A stretch of 64,000 bases of DNA from Lunularia cruciata (GCA_948567375.1 OX419755.1:47683001-47747000), one strand, 5' to 3'. Positions 37,601 to 52,320 are shown, counted from the stretch's first letter. Translations and numbers: made by a program. Notes: a model not told the origin generated them from the letters alone.

Positions 37601-39240
37601 CGTATATATACGTGGGATCAGATATCTCATGATTTTTCTACTTATTCAAATTTGAGAACAATACAATATAAAAACTATAATTCTAGTTAATTTTTTACTT
37701 ATGAAAGTTTAAATTGTTAAATAATTTACTTTAATTTTAAATCTCCTTATCCAAGATAACTCTTAAGCTTGTTCACGAGAGTTTGCTTGCAGTATCTTCT
37801 CAATGTGCTTTATAAGATCTAGTATGGTTAGTACTTCTTTCTTGGTACTAGAGCAATAAAAGGTGTAACCTTTTTTTCTAAAGTTTTATCAAGGCAATAA
37901 TTACAAGTAACCTGCAACTTCTTATTCCAGTTCATGCACTCTTCAATATCACTCTCCAAAGTTTATAAGATCAACGGCAAATATCTTTGACAATATAAAA
38001 AAGAACCAAACAATTTTTTTTCTTTGCATAGAAATGTGTTCCTTTTTCTGAAGTACACTACTGTTCATGTAAATAATCCTCCTTCAATTAGTTCAGAATC
38101 AATTCATTTGTTCTTCCTTACATGTTGCAAATCTTGAAATGTAAGTGCAAATTTTAAAACTCAAATGATATAACTTTTTTATCAACCTTCAACTTCAACA
38201 TGGTCAATAAAGTGGTTTCAAGTTTAAGGAATTGAAGTATTAATATTACAAGCATTTAATCCCATAGACTAGTTATGGAAATCCCACATAAAAACTAGAT
38301 AAACTACTCTGTAAATAAATAAAATATTTTATAAATGAGCTTAATTTAACACACCTTGTAAATTTTTTCAAAAGCAGAAATGCTTTAAGTCTTGCTATGG
38401 AACTCTATTACAATTTACTAATTGAAACCTCTTATTATTCACTACGTACAAAGTACACTCTTAATTCTGCAGTGGATTTCTTCATCATTCCACTTATCTT
38501 TATTTAAGAGTGAGTTGTGAGAACAATCTTCTCCTTCGTCTAATGTATTCGGTTAGCATCTGTTGCCATTTGTTATCAACAAGCATTTATGAGAAGCTTA
38601 GCATTTCTTTAACTATCAAGACTCCTTTCCAATATTCTTTGGTACGAGTAATAAACCTTACAAGGAACAAACACAGGATATTTTTGTTTTGGCAAGTTCA
38701 CAACAAAATATTTGCACAGTAATATTGGCTATCATACAACAAGATTTAAATTCAAAAGACATAAGTCATATGTCTTTTGAGCATCCATCCATCTTTTGAG
38801 TATCTTCAGAATCTTAGTCTTATATATTGAATAAATGAAGATTGAATATTCTCATCTTTTTATTTATTATTTAATATTCTAAGATTTATTGTAACACTCT
38901 TTTGAATATATTATTCAGATATAGTGAACTCATTGATATGGGATGATAAAACTACTATCCTTCCATCTCCAAGCATACATGCTTATTTTATAAGCTCAGA
39001 AAATAAATACTTCATATAGTTTGCTTATGTAAGTCTATAGTATAATGCATGATATTTTATATCTCTCAAAACATTACTTTCTACTTAGTGAAACAAATTA
39101 TGCAAAGTTATATACTAGTATCCAACACTCAACAAAAGTGACTTTAACATGATTTTTATCCTTATAAAGCATGTAAAAATTAATAGGAAATAAAACTTAA
39201 TATCTAAAAAGTAGTTAAGAAACTCTAATATAAAGAAAAT
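34700..39240. other. AT-rich DNA, no recognised gene
   Basis: Short chance frames, A/T runs and probable old repeats. I find no retroelement motif I trust in this stretch. Confidence 0.45.
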
Positions 39241-39284
39241 GTCATCTTAGGTAGTAGTTGGCATCACATCCCATGTACCTTGAG

Positions 39285-42200
39285 TGCATACAAAGACTTC
39301 TTGAAAATTGACTCATAAGGTAAGATCTTCTTGGAGTTCATTCTTACTTCTTTTTATGCAAGAATGGTCTCACAAGGCAAATTATCATTCCTTAATGATA
39401 TGATACGGTATGTAAGACAAATTCAATTATTACAATAGTGAAACATCTCACTTGCATATCTTGAACACCTATGCTTAGCTTCACTCACATAGTACTCTTA
39501 TAAACTTGACCTTGCCTAAAAATTTATAGTGAATTTCATATACAAGCTACTATGCACTTCCCCTGTAAGTCTATTCTTAGCTTTGCCCACAAGTTTTTAC
39601 AACTTATTAGACCAAATATCCTTGACTAAATGAGAACTTACCAAAGTCAATTACAAATATTTCTTTGTTTAAGTCACAAGATCCTCAATTTATGATTGTT
39701 TAAAATATATGAAAGGCAATAGTGCATTAGATAGACAACCAGAAGGTTTCTATCTTGCTCCAATATACTAAATATCCTTTTCTATTGGCCTGAGTACTCA
39801 ATCTTTAGATGGTAAAGATGAACTATCATCCTCTTGAAGATTTTTCTTGATCTCAAATTCTACATGATCTTCCTTCAATTGTGGAAAGGATTTTGGTTGA
39901 TACACATTCATGAATTATGATAAATGGTACTTATACTTTATCAAGTGAGATGCATGAAACACAACATGTTGTTTTATATGAGTATGTAGATCTAAATAAT
40001 AAACTCATGTTATGATGATGAATGGACCAATGTATTATATAAAAACCTTTTGTATGTAATTTAGTGGAAAAATAATTATGTATAACTAGTTTTGATATCC
40101 TACCTTGAACTCAAACTCATGCTGATGGTCATTGGTATATTCCTTTTGCTAATCTTGTATGATCATAAACTTCTCTCTTGTATGTTGAACCTTTTAATGG
40201 ATTCAAGCAACAAACTCCTTGAGTATTGAAATTATACGTAGTGCTTTCTTGATTGTGGTAATGGAAAACTATTCATAGGATATCAGCGTGCATCAGGTAA
40301 GAATATATGACCTTTGTTAGTATATTCATTTAAATATTTTATGAGAAATTGAGAAGAGGTAGTAAAATATCTCATATTTCTTGTTCCTCCAAAGAAAATA
40401 ACCACAAATTATTGTTGAGAGTTCTATTTGCTCTTATTTGCTTAGCACTTTGAGAATGATAAGCTTTAGATATGGCTTACTTTGTTTTGAGAATAGTACA
40501 TAAATATATGTTATAAATAACATAACAAATGTTTCCAAAAAATAATTGTTAATTGAGTTAATCCTCTATTGGTGATAAATACTCTGAATGATATTACAAT
40601 ATGATATCCTCTATTGGTGATGATATTACAATATAACATTTACATCGATATATATGCTCTAAGGTGATAACATGTTTAAAAAGACTATGCTATGATAATA
40701 TAACATTTATATAGATATAAACACTCTAAGGAAGTAGCATGTTTGATTGGATGCATAGCACAAACCATCTTACCAAGTTCATCTATGGAAAAAACTATAA
40801 AATCAAAGCCAGTGGATATTTGGAGTATCTCACAAAGTTTGGGAATATCCACTTATTCCTATTATTAAGCAGCAAGCGGAAGAGTTTGTAATAACCTAAT
40901 ATTATTTCATTTTGTAGCTATACTTTGTTGATAAGTCAAATAACTTCTCACATACATTCTTTCTTCTTCTTGCATATATGGCCAAGAATCTATCCATTAT
41001 GGTGCCTTAGAATTTTTCCTTGATCCAACATGACAAACAAGAGCTAACTTATGACACTTATTTGACACAATCACACATAGCTTTTGATATTGAAAAATCT
41101 TAATTCTTACTTTGTTGAAAATGAAACAATGAATTTTAGTGGTCTAGTTTGACTGCTTATATATTACTCCATCGTCTTTCCTTCATATGCTCATGTCTCT
41201 AACTATGAAGACTAAACCCTCATCTTATTGATAGTGTTCACTCCTACATGCGAATCAAGGCTTATACAAGTCAAATTTTCCCCTCCATATATATAATAGT
41301 CATTTGAATTATTGTGAAACTCATTGGATTTATTATCTATATAGCTATTTCATTTTCAATTATATAAAAATTTTGGTTTATTTCAAACAAAAACTCCTTC
41401 TCTCCTAAGTTGTGGTTCTATGCATGGTAACTAATACAAATATAATTTTATCTATTTTTCTTCATGGTTATTTTCTCCTCTAGAAGTTATTATTGTAAAG
41501 AGGTTTGTTTCAAAGAAATCCATCCTCATACTCTATCAAAGAAACAAATCAATTATTGATCTAGTTGCAATTGTAACAAGCTTAATTGGGTTACTTTGAC
41601 TACATCACTTAAAGCTAAGTGCACTTAAGAAAACATCTTTCAAAGCTTGGAATGCAAGCTAATGTGCTAGGTTGAACAAGCCATCAAAGGAATCTACCAC
41701 AAACGCTTATGAGTGTTAAATTTATAAAAATAAGTTTGATCTTCAAGTGCATTACTCTTGTGAACTACTTTTATCTTATCATTTATGACTCAAATATGTC
41801 AAATATCTTCTTTATGGCTTAAGTAGTCAATCTCCAATCTACAAAACTCATATTTTGAAGCTTTTAAGGTCTAAATTATATCAATTTCCCTATCTTTCAA
41901 TTCTACCTCCTCACTACCACACTTCCCTAGATCCAATCCTAAAGTTGTAGAATTGATTTTGAAATAAAATTTTAGTCACTCTTTGATCAATTATTACTCT
42001 AATTTCATTCTTAGTCCCCATCCAACAAAAGAAGTGGTTCTTTTTTCATCTACTCACTTTCACGGTAGATGGGTGGATGTTAGTTGATGAAAAAATATCT
42101 TTGTATCTTTGGCTTCCTCCCTTGACATTTTCCTTTTTGGTGGAACTAATAATGCCATAAAGGCAAGTTACTTGGGATATTTCTTTCTTGAATCCTCACA

Positions 42201-44300
42201 TTCATATCCTATATTTGCACCATCATCCTCCCTTTTGCATCCATGCATATTATCGAGAGTTTAGCAAATTGTATCTTATGGCTAGACATACCATCATACT
42301 ACAAAGTGTCTTAATCTTCCATACTTCTAGCATCTCTTTTTTCCATTAGTACATTTGTCCATCTTGGTATTCTAGCTTATTGATGTTGTATATATTGGTC
42401 CAATATAGTTCAAGAGTCTACATTAGTGTTGAAAATTTCTTAATTCAAAATATATAGGGTGATTTGACACATCTTGTACAATAGTCTCCAAACACATAAT
42501 TCTTTGAGCTTATGCAATAGCTTAATTGATGAGTTCTCTTACAAATATATATCCTTTGATGTGTAGTCTTCAATCCATTATCAAATATAATCAGTGATTC
42601 TACTTCAATGTAGGGTTATAGATTATAAAAATCTTCAATCTACTCATGGATTATCCCATTTGAGTCCTTAAATGTCATATGAGCCACCTCAAGTGGATCT
42701 ATAAAGTTGATTTGCTAGTCAAACCTCATTTCACTAGACTCTAGGACATCTAGCAAAAGATCTTTCATAATCTTAAAGTTACATTACAACACTATCAAGT
42801 AAGAATATTCTAATGAACATGCATACATCATACTAAAAAGTACCAATATAAGAGAATTAGATCTTGATACAATATAGCTATACTTCTTGTACTCTTGTTG
42901 ATATCTCTTAGTGTGTGCACATATTACAATCCTATGTTATCTTTTGCAAAATTTATTGTAAAACATCTTCCACTACGTAAGCTTGCATGTATATCCTTAT
43001 ATCCTTGTCTTGATTTTTGTAACCTTAATAGTGATTTCACTACTTACATTTTATGCACCTTTTGAGTCTTCATGCTTAATCGTTCTTATTAAATTTGGTT
43101 TATCTTAGCTCTACTCCCTTCAAAAGCTATTTTCATCTCCATATTTTATTAAAATAAGCTTTATATGATTTAGGTTCTATTTCATCTTCCTTCTATATAA
43201 TCAGTAGAGCATGGTGATCCAAAATTTGTCACCTTTGTGTAAATTCCCAAACACTATTGAGGATATGAAAATCAACATAACTCTTAATACTTTTCTTCAC
43301 CAAACTTTATGGCAATCCATTCATTCTATACTACTTTTGACATACAATAATAGTAAATTTGTATCCAAGTGATAAATTTTACAAATAGCTTATTATTCAA
43401 ATTCATCACTCATGATTCTATTAATAAATATTACAATCTCATCAATTAGCATAAGTAAACACCAAAATCATTGCCAAGTTTGGAAACTATATCACTTGGA
43501 TCATGAAGAAGTGCTTAACATATACACTAAATCTTAATCTCAAGACATTTCAACCCAACAATTCAATTGAAATGTGAAACTAATTAGTAAAGAAAAGCAA
43601 GGAAAAGAGGTCCACTCTACTCCATTCACTCAAATCTTATATCTAATTTTTCATTCAAAGGCCAAAGTTACATTTACTTAACCTACCACTTACTTAGTCC
43701 ATGATATATCCCATTCCTCCTTACTCTACTTGCAACTCAATAGCCATTGCTACCCTTTACGTCAATCCTAAATACTTCCTCCAAATTCAAGATATACTCC
43801 TTATTTACTCTTCCAAGAGTGGTGATCCACTCTCATTGACATAGGACTCTGTTGTGATACAGTTGTGATTTGCAGAATCAAAAACTCTTCTCCAAAACAA
43901 ACTCCAAAGATATGATGCAACCCAAGACAACTATCCTACTAAATACTATAATACTCCTCCAAATGCCAAGGATCATCTCTTGTGTAGATTGATGAGCGGA
44001 TTCCTTTTCCATATATACAACTTAGCATATAAGTCTTGACAAACTATGCTTAGCTTTTATCAAGAGTTGCTCTTTACTTCATCTAAAAGTCTACAATAAG
44101 TTTCACTCACAAGTAATACCTGACTACCTGATATTCTATGCTTGACTTCACCTAATAATACAAGTTTTCAACAACTTCTTTACTAGCTAGAATACTTGAT
44201 TGGACGGGAGCTTTAACTAATGATACACTTAAGCATAAGCACCTAAAAATACACCTAAGCACAAGCACCTAATCAAACAAGTTTTCAACAACTAATTTAC
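39285..44300 (-). mobile_element. Heavily decayed Ty3/gypsy element (second copy, old)
   Basis: Only fragments survive on the - strand: KAYHSQSAKQIRANRTLNN (about 40475-40420), the integrase Glu block; then VQHTREKFMIIQD, FEFKVGYQ and YIGPF (about 40190-40010), the integrase C-terminal block; and FQALKDVFLSA (about 41660), from the RNase H side. A possible tRNA-primed site lies near 43845-43865, and loosely similar stretches at 39.3-39.6 kb and 43.9-44.2 kb may be the LTRs. Edges are approximate. It is much more diverged than the 28-kb copy. Confidence 0.55.
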
Positions 44301-44340
44301 TAGCTATCATACTTGATTGGATGGGAGCTTTAACTTGTGG
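44162..44340. repeat. Direct duplication, 117-bp period
   Basis: AAGTTTTCAACAACT ... TACTTGATTGGA(C/T)GGGAGC starts at 44162 and again at 44279. It includes a smaller TTAACTTGTGG repeat and AGCACCTAA units. It may be part of the old gypsy LTR. Confidence 0.75.
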
Positions 44341-44349
44341 TCTTTAACT

Positions 44350-46920
44350 TGTGGTATATAGCTCATTTTATATCTATATGTATATAGATTGTTAAACCTC
44401 CTAATAATAACACTTCTTACATCTGTTCTTTAGTGACCAAGATTTTAGAACATTTTATAGACAATTACTAAATTTAGGAAATATGTCATTCACAAAAAAT
44501 TGTAATATAGAAATGTCATTAGTAATGATTATATAGTATAAATAAAGATAATTTCCCAAATTAAATTACAAAAAGAAGCATTATCAAGGGTAATTAAATT
44601 ATAACACAAAAATTAATAGTTCTATGGACTAAATATGAAAGATTTCTGAAATAAATTTGGAAATAATTTTGTATAGATATTGCATGCTTAATAAGGTCTA
44701 GCATCTTCCAAATTCAGATCAGTATTTGACTATCACTAAAAACTTCAATGTTACTTACACATGGGTGGTTTTAGATTGAATGAGGAAATACATAACCTCT
44801 AACTTTATCTCCATATCCAATCTTGTGCTTCTTTGCATCATTAACATTGATGCAAGTAGTTGTTCATGGTGATAATCTCCAACACCAATCACCAAGAAAA
44901 CCAAAAGAAAGAGTATATAGCAAGGGAGTGACATTCACTAAATTTTTCAATCCAAAACATTTAAAAAGAAAGATACATTAGAAGTGCTTGGAAGATACAT
45001 TGGAAGTTTCTGAGAACAAAAATTTGCACTCTTCTCTTGGGTGAGAAACAACCTCAAAATAATAATATCTAACTCAAGCACCAATGTGTGAAATATTGAG
45101 AGGTTTAACTTTGTGTAGGTCTGGTTTAAAAAACAACTTGTATCCATGCTCAAATTTGACTTTGACTCTTGATGGAAAAGCAAAAAGTATGAATTATATA
45201 AAGAGGTCAGTATACATAAACCTCAACACAACATTCAAGATGCATCAATGGTAGTTTAATATGGGAACTGCTAGTTATGTATTCAAAGCAAATAGATAGT
45301 TAACCTTAAAAATAGAAAGGTCATTATTTGAGTTAATTAATTGATCATTTTAAATTATCAAAATTATTTGTAATAAATGAAAATTTTATTCTCATTGAAA
45401 ATCTCACATTTTTCCTCTTTTAGTGAATAATTGAATTTAGATTAAAATTAAATTTTTCTTGAAATGATATTATTAGAAAGGTTTAATTGTGTGAAAGGAA
45501 ATGTTTTATGATCTCAACAAAAATATAAAGTTAGATTTCTTAGACTAAAAACTTCATATTAAATGCTTATGAACCAAGAAGTCACAATCTTTTCTTCAAG
45601 AAATTTTTTACAGTAAATCTCCCATATACCTCTAAAGTAGTATCATTGTAGTCTTGGTGATTCTTGATTCTAGAAGTAATATAGATATAATACACATAAA
45701 GCAAGGTATATTTATGAGCATCAGTGTAAAGAAACATGTAGACAATGTGAATTGGACATATGACCACTATAAGGAGGTACTAGTAGATCCCTTGAGGTAA
45801 AGTTGCATGACTAGAGATGCTAATAATAATTATACTAAATGTGCATAGTAAGAAGTATATTGTAGTATGATTATGAGACTTATAATTTATAAGATTTAAT
45901 AGATAATGAATCCACTTATTACTATTTGAATAAAAAATCTTTAACATGATTTTTGCTTCAACTAAATTTATTATAAGTCAGCAAGGCCTATTTAAACCAC
46001 TTAACTTCTAGATGGCTTGTTAACTTTATACATTTAAATCAACCAAATTCTTAACCTAAACTGAAAGGAAAATTTGGGTTTTGGCCAATAATTATTGCGA
46101 TCACTAAATCTCTCTTCATCTTGAAGCCCTTGTCCAACCGATGGATTATTATTATAAACAAATTTGGATTTTGACAAATAGTTGTTGAGATCATTTGAAT
46201 TTTTTTTTTCATCCTTGAAACCCTTGTTCAAGCCATTGCTTATTACTACTTATTGTCACATGCTTTCAAACTAGGAAACTTGTATATGGAACATATATAT
46301 ATTTGTAAGTTTTTAAATTATTATTATTATTATTTACATAAAAATAATTTATCTATGTTGGTGTTTATATTTCTAGAAACAACCTTGTTATTAAAATCAT
46401 CTTATACCATCTTATGCAATTATTATTAATAAACACACTAATTCTATCATATTTAGTCCTAAAATGTGTCTACCATATCTTCATTTTTCATTTTATGAGG
46501 ACATGAAACTTCTAGTGAAATATGGTCATATTTTCCCTACTTAATATAAGATCGATTTCTTTATTATTTAAAGATGTGTTGATTATCATAAGCTAAAAAT
46601 GAGTATCACATACTTAAGATTGGTCTTCCTATAGATGCATGTGTGATGTGATTCTTCTAATTAGATGTGTATATTTTTGAAATTTCCTTGTTTCTTTCTT
46701 TTTATGTAGGTAAGGAGGGATAATTTATGTTTTGAGTAGAATTTCTTAATTTTAGAATCCTTTGGGCCTATCTTAGTACATGATTAGGCATAAAGACGCA
46801 AGAGGAAAGGTACTAGAATCCAAAGAAGAAAATAGTATGAAGAGTATTTGAGCACAAAGAATTAAGGTATCAAGACTCAAGGAGAAAAGTACTAAGAATC
46901 CAAAGAAGAAGAGTAAAAAG
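44350..46920. other. AT-rich DNA, no recognised gene
   Basis: No motif recognised. A pair of similar blocks near 46040-46220 (GGATTTTGNCCAATA/AAATA with TTGAAACCC..TTG) may be a small diverged duplication. Confidence 0.4.
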
Positions 46921-46932
46921 AGTTTCTTTTCC

Positions 46933-47066
46933 AAAGGATCCTACTCAGGGGAGTCTTCCTTGAAAGGAACCCTCCTACTCAAAAGGGTCTTCTCCCAAAA
47001 GGATCTTCCTACTTCAAAGTGTCTTCTCCCAAAAGGATTCTCCTACCTTAAATGGGCTTTGTCCCT
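46933..47066. repeat. Minisatellite, about four units of 30-35 bp
   Basis: Units start AAAGGA at 46933, 46963, 46998 and 47032. Each continues with CTCCTAC/TTCCTAC and CTTCTCCCA-like ends. The units are diverged and the region is open in one frame. Confidence 0.7.
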
Positions 47067-47239
47067 AAGGAATTTGTCTACATGCACTTTAGGAATGCTA
47101 TCGTTGTGGTTATGGTTCAAACTGAACCTATTTTCATCTTGTCAGAAGTGTTTTCTCAAGGGATTTCCACTAACATCACAACCATAACATTTGATGTTTG
47201 TAGCAAAAGGTACAAGCATTTGAAGTTTTAGAATTCAAC

Positions 47240-47530
47240 ATGGTTTTGAAGGTGATGGAGAAATATATGAAGGAGGTTGCTCTTTGGTTAAGAGCTGCAA
47301 AAGAAGAACTTAAGGAGGAGAAGGAGACAAGATCAGCAGATCAACATGCCTTGGTAGAGACGGTCACAAACAAAGTCATGGACCAATGCCAAGACCAAAG
47401 AAGAAGCACAAGTACAAGGAAGAAAAAATCTTTCAAAGATCTTTGGGATCAATTAATTTAGATCACAAAGGATGCAGCCAAAGAAAAGATGACTCCTCCT
47501 TAGAACAAATAGTGGAAAAGGTAATTCTTT
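47240..47530 (+). pseudogene. K/E-rich coiled-coil-like open frame remnant
   Basis: MVLKVMEKYMKEVALWLRAA, then EELKEEKETRSADQHALVE and KKKSFKDLWDQLI with ITKDAAKEK after a stop. The block DLWDQLI recurs near 58350-58370, so this belongs to a dispersed repeat, not a single gene. Product and function are unknown. Confidence 0.35.
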
Positions 47531-47699
47531 GTTTTACTACTCAGAGCCATAAAAACCTTCCTAGTTGCATAGCCTTCTTAATAGGAAGCTATCCAAAGGC
47601 CTTCATAGTTGTAGCTATTCTTAGTTGTAGGACCTTTAGAGTAAGAAAGTATAAAAATATATTTCCTACTTGTAAATACCTTTGAAGAGGAAAGCATTC

Positions 47700-50250
47700 A
47701 AAGTTGTACAAAACTTTAGAGTTCTAAGTTCAAAGGAATGTAAATTTCTAGTTTCCTTTGGAAGGAGGAAGAAGTTATACCTTTGTTGATAGATGCAAGG
47801 TGCTTATTAAAGTACATGTGATTAGAATAAGATTGGATCTTGATCAAAATTTACAATGTAGATGTATGCAAGAGAACTTCAAAGTACTACCACTATTAGA
47901 TCTCTTTAAGGCTTAAGTTTGATATAAATCAGTTTCATTCTTTCTTAACCAAAGCTAATTACAAGATCTCTAAGTTCTTAGTCATTGTTTGCATGCCACC
48001 TAAGTATTGGCAAATGTATTTTGTTGAGTAGTTTTGAGTCTTCATAGTAGGAACATAGGCGCTTGAGTGTAGGGAGATGTTTTTACTTGTTTGGAGTGTG
48101 TGATACATGGGATTTTGAAGGAATAATTGCACTATATTGAAGGATCATAGATGAGCCAAAGCAATGAAAGTACCATGGAATCAAAAAGTATGGTATTGGA
48201 TTGATGCATTGGAGTTGTGCCTTTTTGGAAAGTAACATGCAACCTTTGGAGTTGAGGTCTTTTGGGTGAAGTGGCCTTTAGAGTGGAGTGAATTAGCACC
48301 TTTGGGATTAATTCAGAATTAACTTGTAGTGAAAGTGATCTTTAGTTTACCATCTGTCGTAATGTGCCACAAGGGATGACACTACCATCTTCTTGGAGTG
48401 GTTATTTCCTAGGAGGTTAAATATGTTATAATAAAGAAATTACAATTTGGTGATGCTTCTATTCAATTCTAGCCACTTTGGACTTGTATCCTCAATGGAA
48501 CAACTTATTACATTCCAATGTATCAAATTTTGGTCAACATTGGATTGTCACACTAATACAATTTATAACTCTACAGTCCTTAGTCTAACAAGATTAAGTG
48601 GTCTCTTCTATAAAATATTATTCAAGATTTTTAGTTCATTTTGATATTGATTATAATTGAAGGAAAAAATTTATTTTCATATCTTTAGGTAGATTTTTAA
48701 CTTATTATGATATTTCTAGAAAATACGTATATCTCTTCCAACTACTACATGAATTTTTTCCCTAGAACTAGAAATAAGATAGGTTGATCCATATGAAAAA
48801 TGAAATTCCTTGTTAGTATTTTGATATATACATGGTACAAATAGCATTATTTCATCCAAAAGAAGAAGAGCTTGTGCTTGGCTAAGTGCTTGTTGTTGAG
48901 GAATTTTGGCTCACTTTTAAGGGGCTTACTATTACACTTTGGTTATTCTACATCTAACATGTTCTTGTAAAGCGAATATAAGTAAAGTACATTGAGAAGA
49001 CTATTTGGAAAATCTACTCAAGAAGAACTATAAGAAAGAACTTTGGAAGTGATGTAAGAAAAGTTCAAAAGAGGGATGGGAAGTGATATAACAAAAGTAA
49101 TTAAGAAATTTCCTTAAAAAGAAATATCAAGAAGACCCATTGGAATAACTTTGAGAAGCTAAGGTGTCAAGGATTTCAAGTGAAGAATTTGAGATGACAT
49201 TTGTTTCCATTGCTTAACTCTTTGATCAGCATTGAGATATAAAACCTATTCTATAATTGATAATTGCTCTTACTTGAAGAATCTTCACAAGTCATAAGAT
49301 TTTTTTATTTATATTCCTTATGTTAATGCTTTCTTCTTGATAACCTATTTACTCTATTTTATTAGGTAAAGAAATTAAATAAAGTTTTATTTTAATTTAG
49401 TCTCCTTCATTAGAACTACCTGTTTTTTCACGCAAGTACTCTTCTAGTCATTCCTTTTTCTCTTTAAATCTTTGTTTTATTTTTGTTAATTATTCATGAT
49501 AATTCTTAAACCTCCATCTTTTAGTGGGAGAAGAAGATTTTGAAAGTAGTCCAACTCCTTTCCTTTGCCAAAGAACTAAGCTTTTCTTTTTTTTGGTCTC
49601 TTTGCACTTCTCTCTATCTATCAAAGAAGTAATCTGTTTGAGCCTCTCTTTATAGCTCCTCTTTTTATCATATAGGAAGAAAAATGTGTGGAAAAACATG
49701 TCTTTCTTCAAATTCTTAGTTATTGTTTCAATATCTTAATTCTTCTAGTGTCTTGGTGCTTCACTTTATCTATTTAGAATGCTTCTCAAGCCTATTGATC
49801 TTTGTCAAATGGTAGTAAAGTCAAAAATCTATATGAAATTATCTTGAAGCTATTTCATCATACTCATATTTAGAATGTAGTGCACTATATACATAAGTGT
49901 GTATCTAAATCCTTTCCATAATAGAGAAAGGTGTTACAAAGGAGGTGTACTTTATAACCTTGAAATGTGTTATCAAACTATAATCTTACTAAAGAAAATC
50001 TTTGTTTTCACTTAGTAAGATCTCCTTACTTAAAATAGCTTGCATCTTGTAGAGGTCATATATTTAAGACTATTGTAATTTTTATACTTTTAAGTCTATT
50101 GGTTGGTAAATTCACACACTCTAAATTTTTTGTTTTTCTTAATAAGTATGGTTTTTAAATATCCACGATTTAAGGTACTTGTTTGTTGGGATCAATTACA
50201 TTCCATAATATAAAAATATTTTTTATGACACTTGGATATAATATTCTAAA
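47700..50250. other. AT-rich DNA, no recognised gene
   Basis: I see no domain, LTR pair or RNA gene. Some stretches (48.1-48.4 kb) are less AT-rich and may be decayed coding repeats. Confidence 0.4.
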
Positions 50251-50385
50251 AAAAGAAGAAAAAAGGTTTAATCTATTAGCTTCAACCAGACCAAAAGTAT
50301 TTAAGGATTGGGGTTGGGAAGAAAGCCTCACAATTATCAAGGTTTGTAAGATAAATGTTTAAAAATTTTAAATTAGAATTGACAA

Positions 50386-51565
50386 TGAAACAACAATGAA
50401 ACAATGAAATATAAAGTCCAAAAGACCTAAAGAGTCAAAAGGCTGGAAACACAATACAAAACACATGAAATGTGAGCCTAGGCAAGGGCCTAGGATCTGA
50501 CCAATCTGTAACAAATTGGTCCGATGTAAAGTAACTTCTGTCATGTACTTCCCTAACGCTAAAGCTTCAACCTGTAAGAGAGTTGAGAAGTCACTACAAG
50601 TTATCTAATGTCTAACTCTAATCCGCATGTAACAAGGGCAATCAACAAACACATGATGCTCATCCTCAACTTTGCTCATAATACACAATTTGCAAAGTCG
50701 CATGGAGTGCTCTATCTGCTGCCAACGTCCTTGTTCTGCTTCTAGTCTATGAGAACTAGTTCTATATTGAGCGATAACATGTCTAAGTGAAGTAGAAATC
50801 CTAGCCAAGAGATAATCTTGCTCACAATACACCAACATAGGATTTACAAAGTGCTGATAGAACACCATCTTGGTACCGGGCTGCTGCCATAAGCAAAGTA
50901 AGAACTGCTCCTTGATCACCTCTTGAAGTGCAATAGGCTCCAATCTCCAATGTCGCTCAGAAACATTCCACCTTGTGGCCCATGCAATCAGATCTGTATA
51001 CCAACCAATAGATAGAGTGGCACATAAAGCTTGGTAGGGAAGTCTCTCATGCTCCATGGACCTCACCTTAGTGGCATATGTGAGAGCCAAGAACAAAGCT
51101 TCAGCCTCAAGAGGCAAAAACCCAGTTTCAGCAAGCAGCAATACATAAGGAGTTTGAGTCCTCACTCCGAGTTCATCACACCTTTTGCCACCATGTCTTC
51201 TTAGTAGCTGGACCCCAAATCTGAGTACCATAGAGAACCACCGGCTGCACAAGAGATCTGAACAACACCTTCTTCAACTCCCATGTGGTAAGATGAGCAA
51301 GTCTAGAGCGATTCATGAGTGAATACAAAGCTCTAAAACCTGCATTGATTCTCATCTTCACACAAGTAGACCAACTATAGTCATGAGAAAACTCAAGGCC
51401 CAAGTACTTATAAGAAGAAACCTGCTCCAATTGCTGTCCATCAAAAAAGAAAGGTGTGATACCTTTAGAACCCACCACAATCACCTTGGACTTGTCAAGG
51501 TTCACCTCCATCTTTGTTTGATTGCAAAAGCAAAGTAGAGAATCCAACAGCTTCAGCTTCTGCAG
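50386..51565 (-). mobile_element. 5'-truncated LINE (RT C-terminal region)
   Basis: The first frame reads LLCFCNQTKMEVNLDKSKVI, then YKYLGLEFSHDYSW, MNRSRL and VLYGTQIWGP (51547-51176). A second frame (51252-50605) continues with LPLEAEALFLALTYATKV, ISTSLRHVIAQYR and the CCHC end CKLCIMSKVEDEHHVFVDC. This is the region downstream of the RT catalytic motifs in plant LINEs, so the catalytic part was never copied. The 3' end is a short tandem tail: CAATGAAA units on the + strand at 50386-50412, TTTCATTG in element sense. One frameshift separates the two frames near 51180-51250. No target duplication was found. Confidence 0.8.
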
Positions 51566-52154
51566 GCTTATTCAGAGTATCTCAATGTGTATTGAGTTGA
51601 TGTTCAGTGTGTACTTTGATATTACTAAAGAAATTAAGTTCATGTAATAGAATTTATTTGAGTTTCTTGGATTTAGTTTCATTCTCAATCATTTATACAA
51701 ATATAAGATAAACTATATATAGTGCACATATCTTTGTGGAACTTGAAATTTTGTTTTGTTTTCTCTCTTTCTTATAAGGAGGAGTATTTCCATGTTGAGG
51801 AGAAGTACCTCTTGTCAAAGTATTCTTTGGATTCTACCTTTTGTACATATGAAGGTACAAAGAAGAAAACCCTAAAAATCTCTACAATATGTAGGAACAA
51901 GTGCAAGGAAGTTAGGTCAAAAGAAGGGTCAGAAGCGAAGAAGATATGAACAAAGATTATTTAGAGCTCAAGATCTTTGGAACCAAAGACCATGCAAATT
52001 GTGTAACAATATGGAGTTTAGCGACGAAGTTAGTCGAGCTTATGAAGTAGATAATAAGACAAAATAGCCTAGAATATTCTAGAAGCATCTAAGAAGCTTC
52101 TTGGGAAGCTTCCTAACTAGTTAACTTGCGCCCTAAGCAGGTAGCTTCTAGAAG

Positions 52155-52172
52155 GAAGCTTCTAGAAGCTTC
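52155..52172 (+). promoter_or_regulatory. Perfect four-unit heat-shock element
   Basis: GAAgcTTCtaGAAgcTTC is four alternating nGAAn units in exact register, the consensus for trimeric heat-shock factor. An extra TTCtaGAA lies directly upstream at 52146-52153. Confidence 0.75.
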
Positions 52173-52312
52173 TAACTAGCTTAGCTTGCACGCCAAGTAG
52201 GCGGCTTCTAGAAGGAAGCTTCTTGAGAAGCTTCCTAGTTAACTTGGCTTGCACTCTAAGAAAGCGGCTCAAGGAAGCTTCTTGAGAAGCTTCAAGGGAC
52301 TTGTTTGCTACC

Positions 52313-52320
52313 TATAAATA
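52313..52320 (+). promoter_or_regulatory. TATA box of the LTR promoter
   Basis: TATAAATA is 20 bases downstream of the last GAAgcTTC pair. It is conserved in the other two LTRs of the family. Confidence 0.75.
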
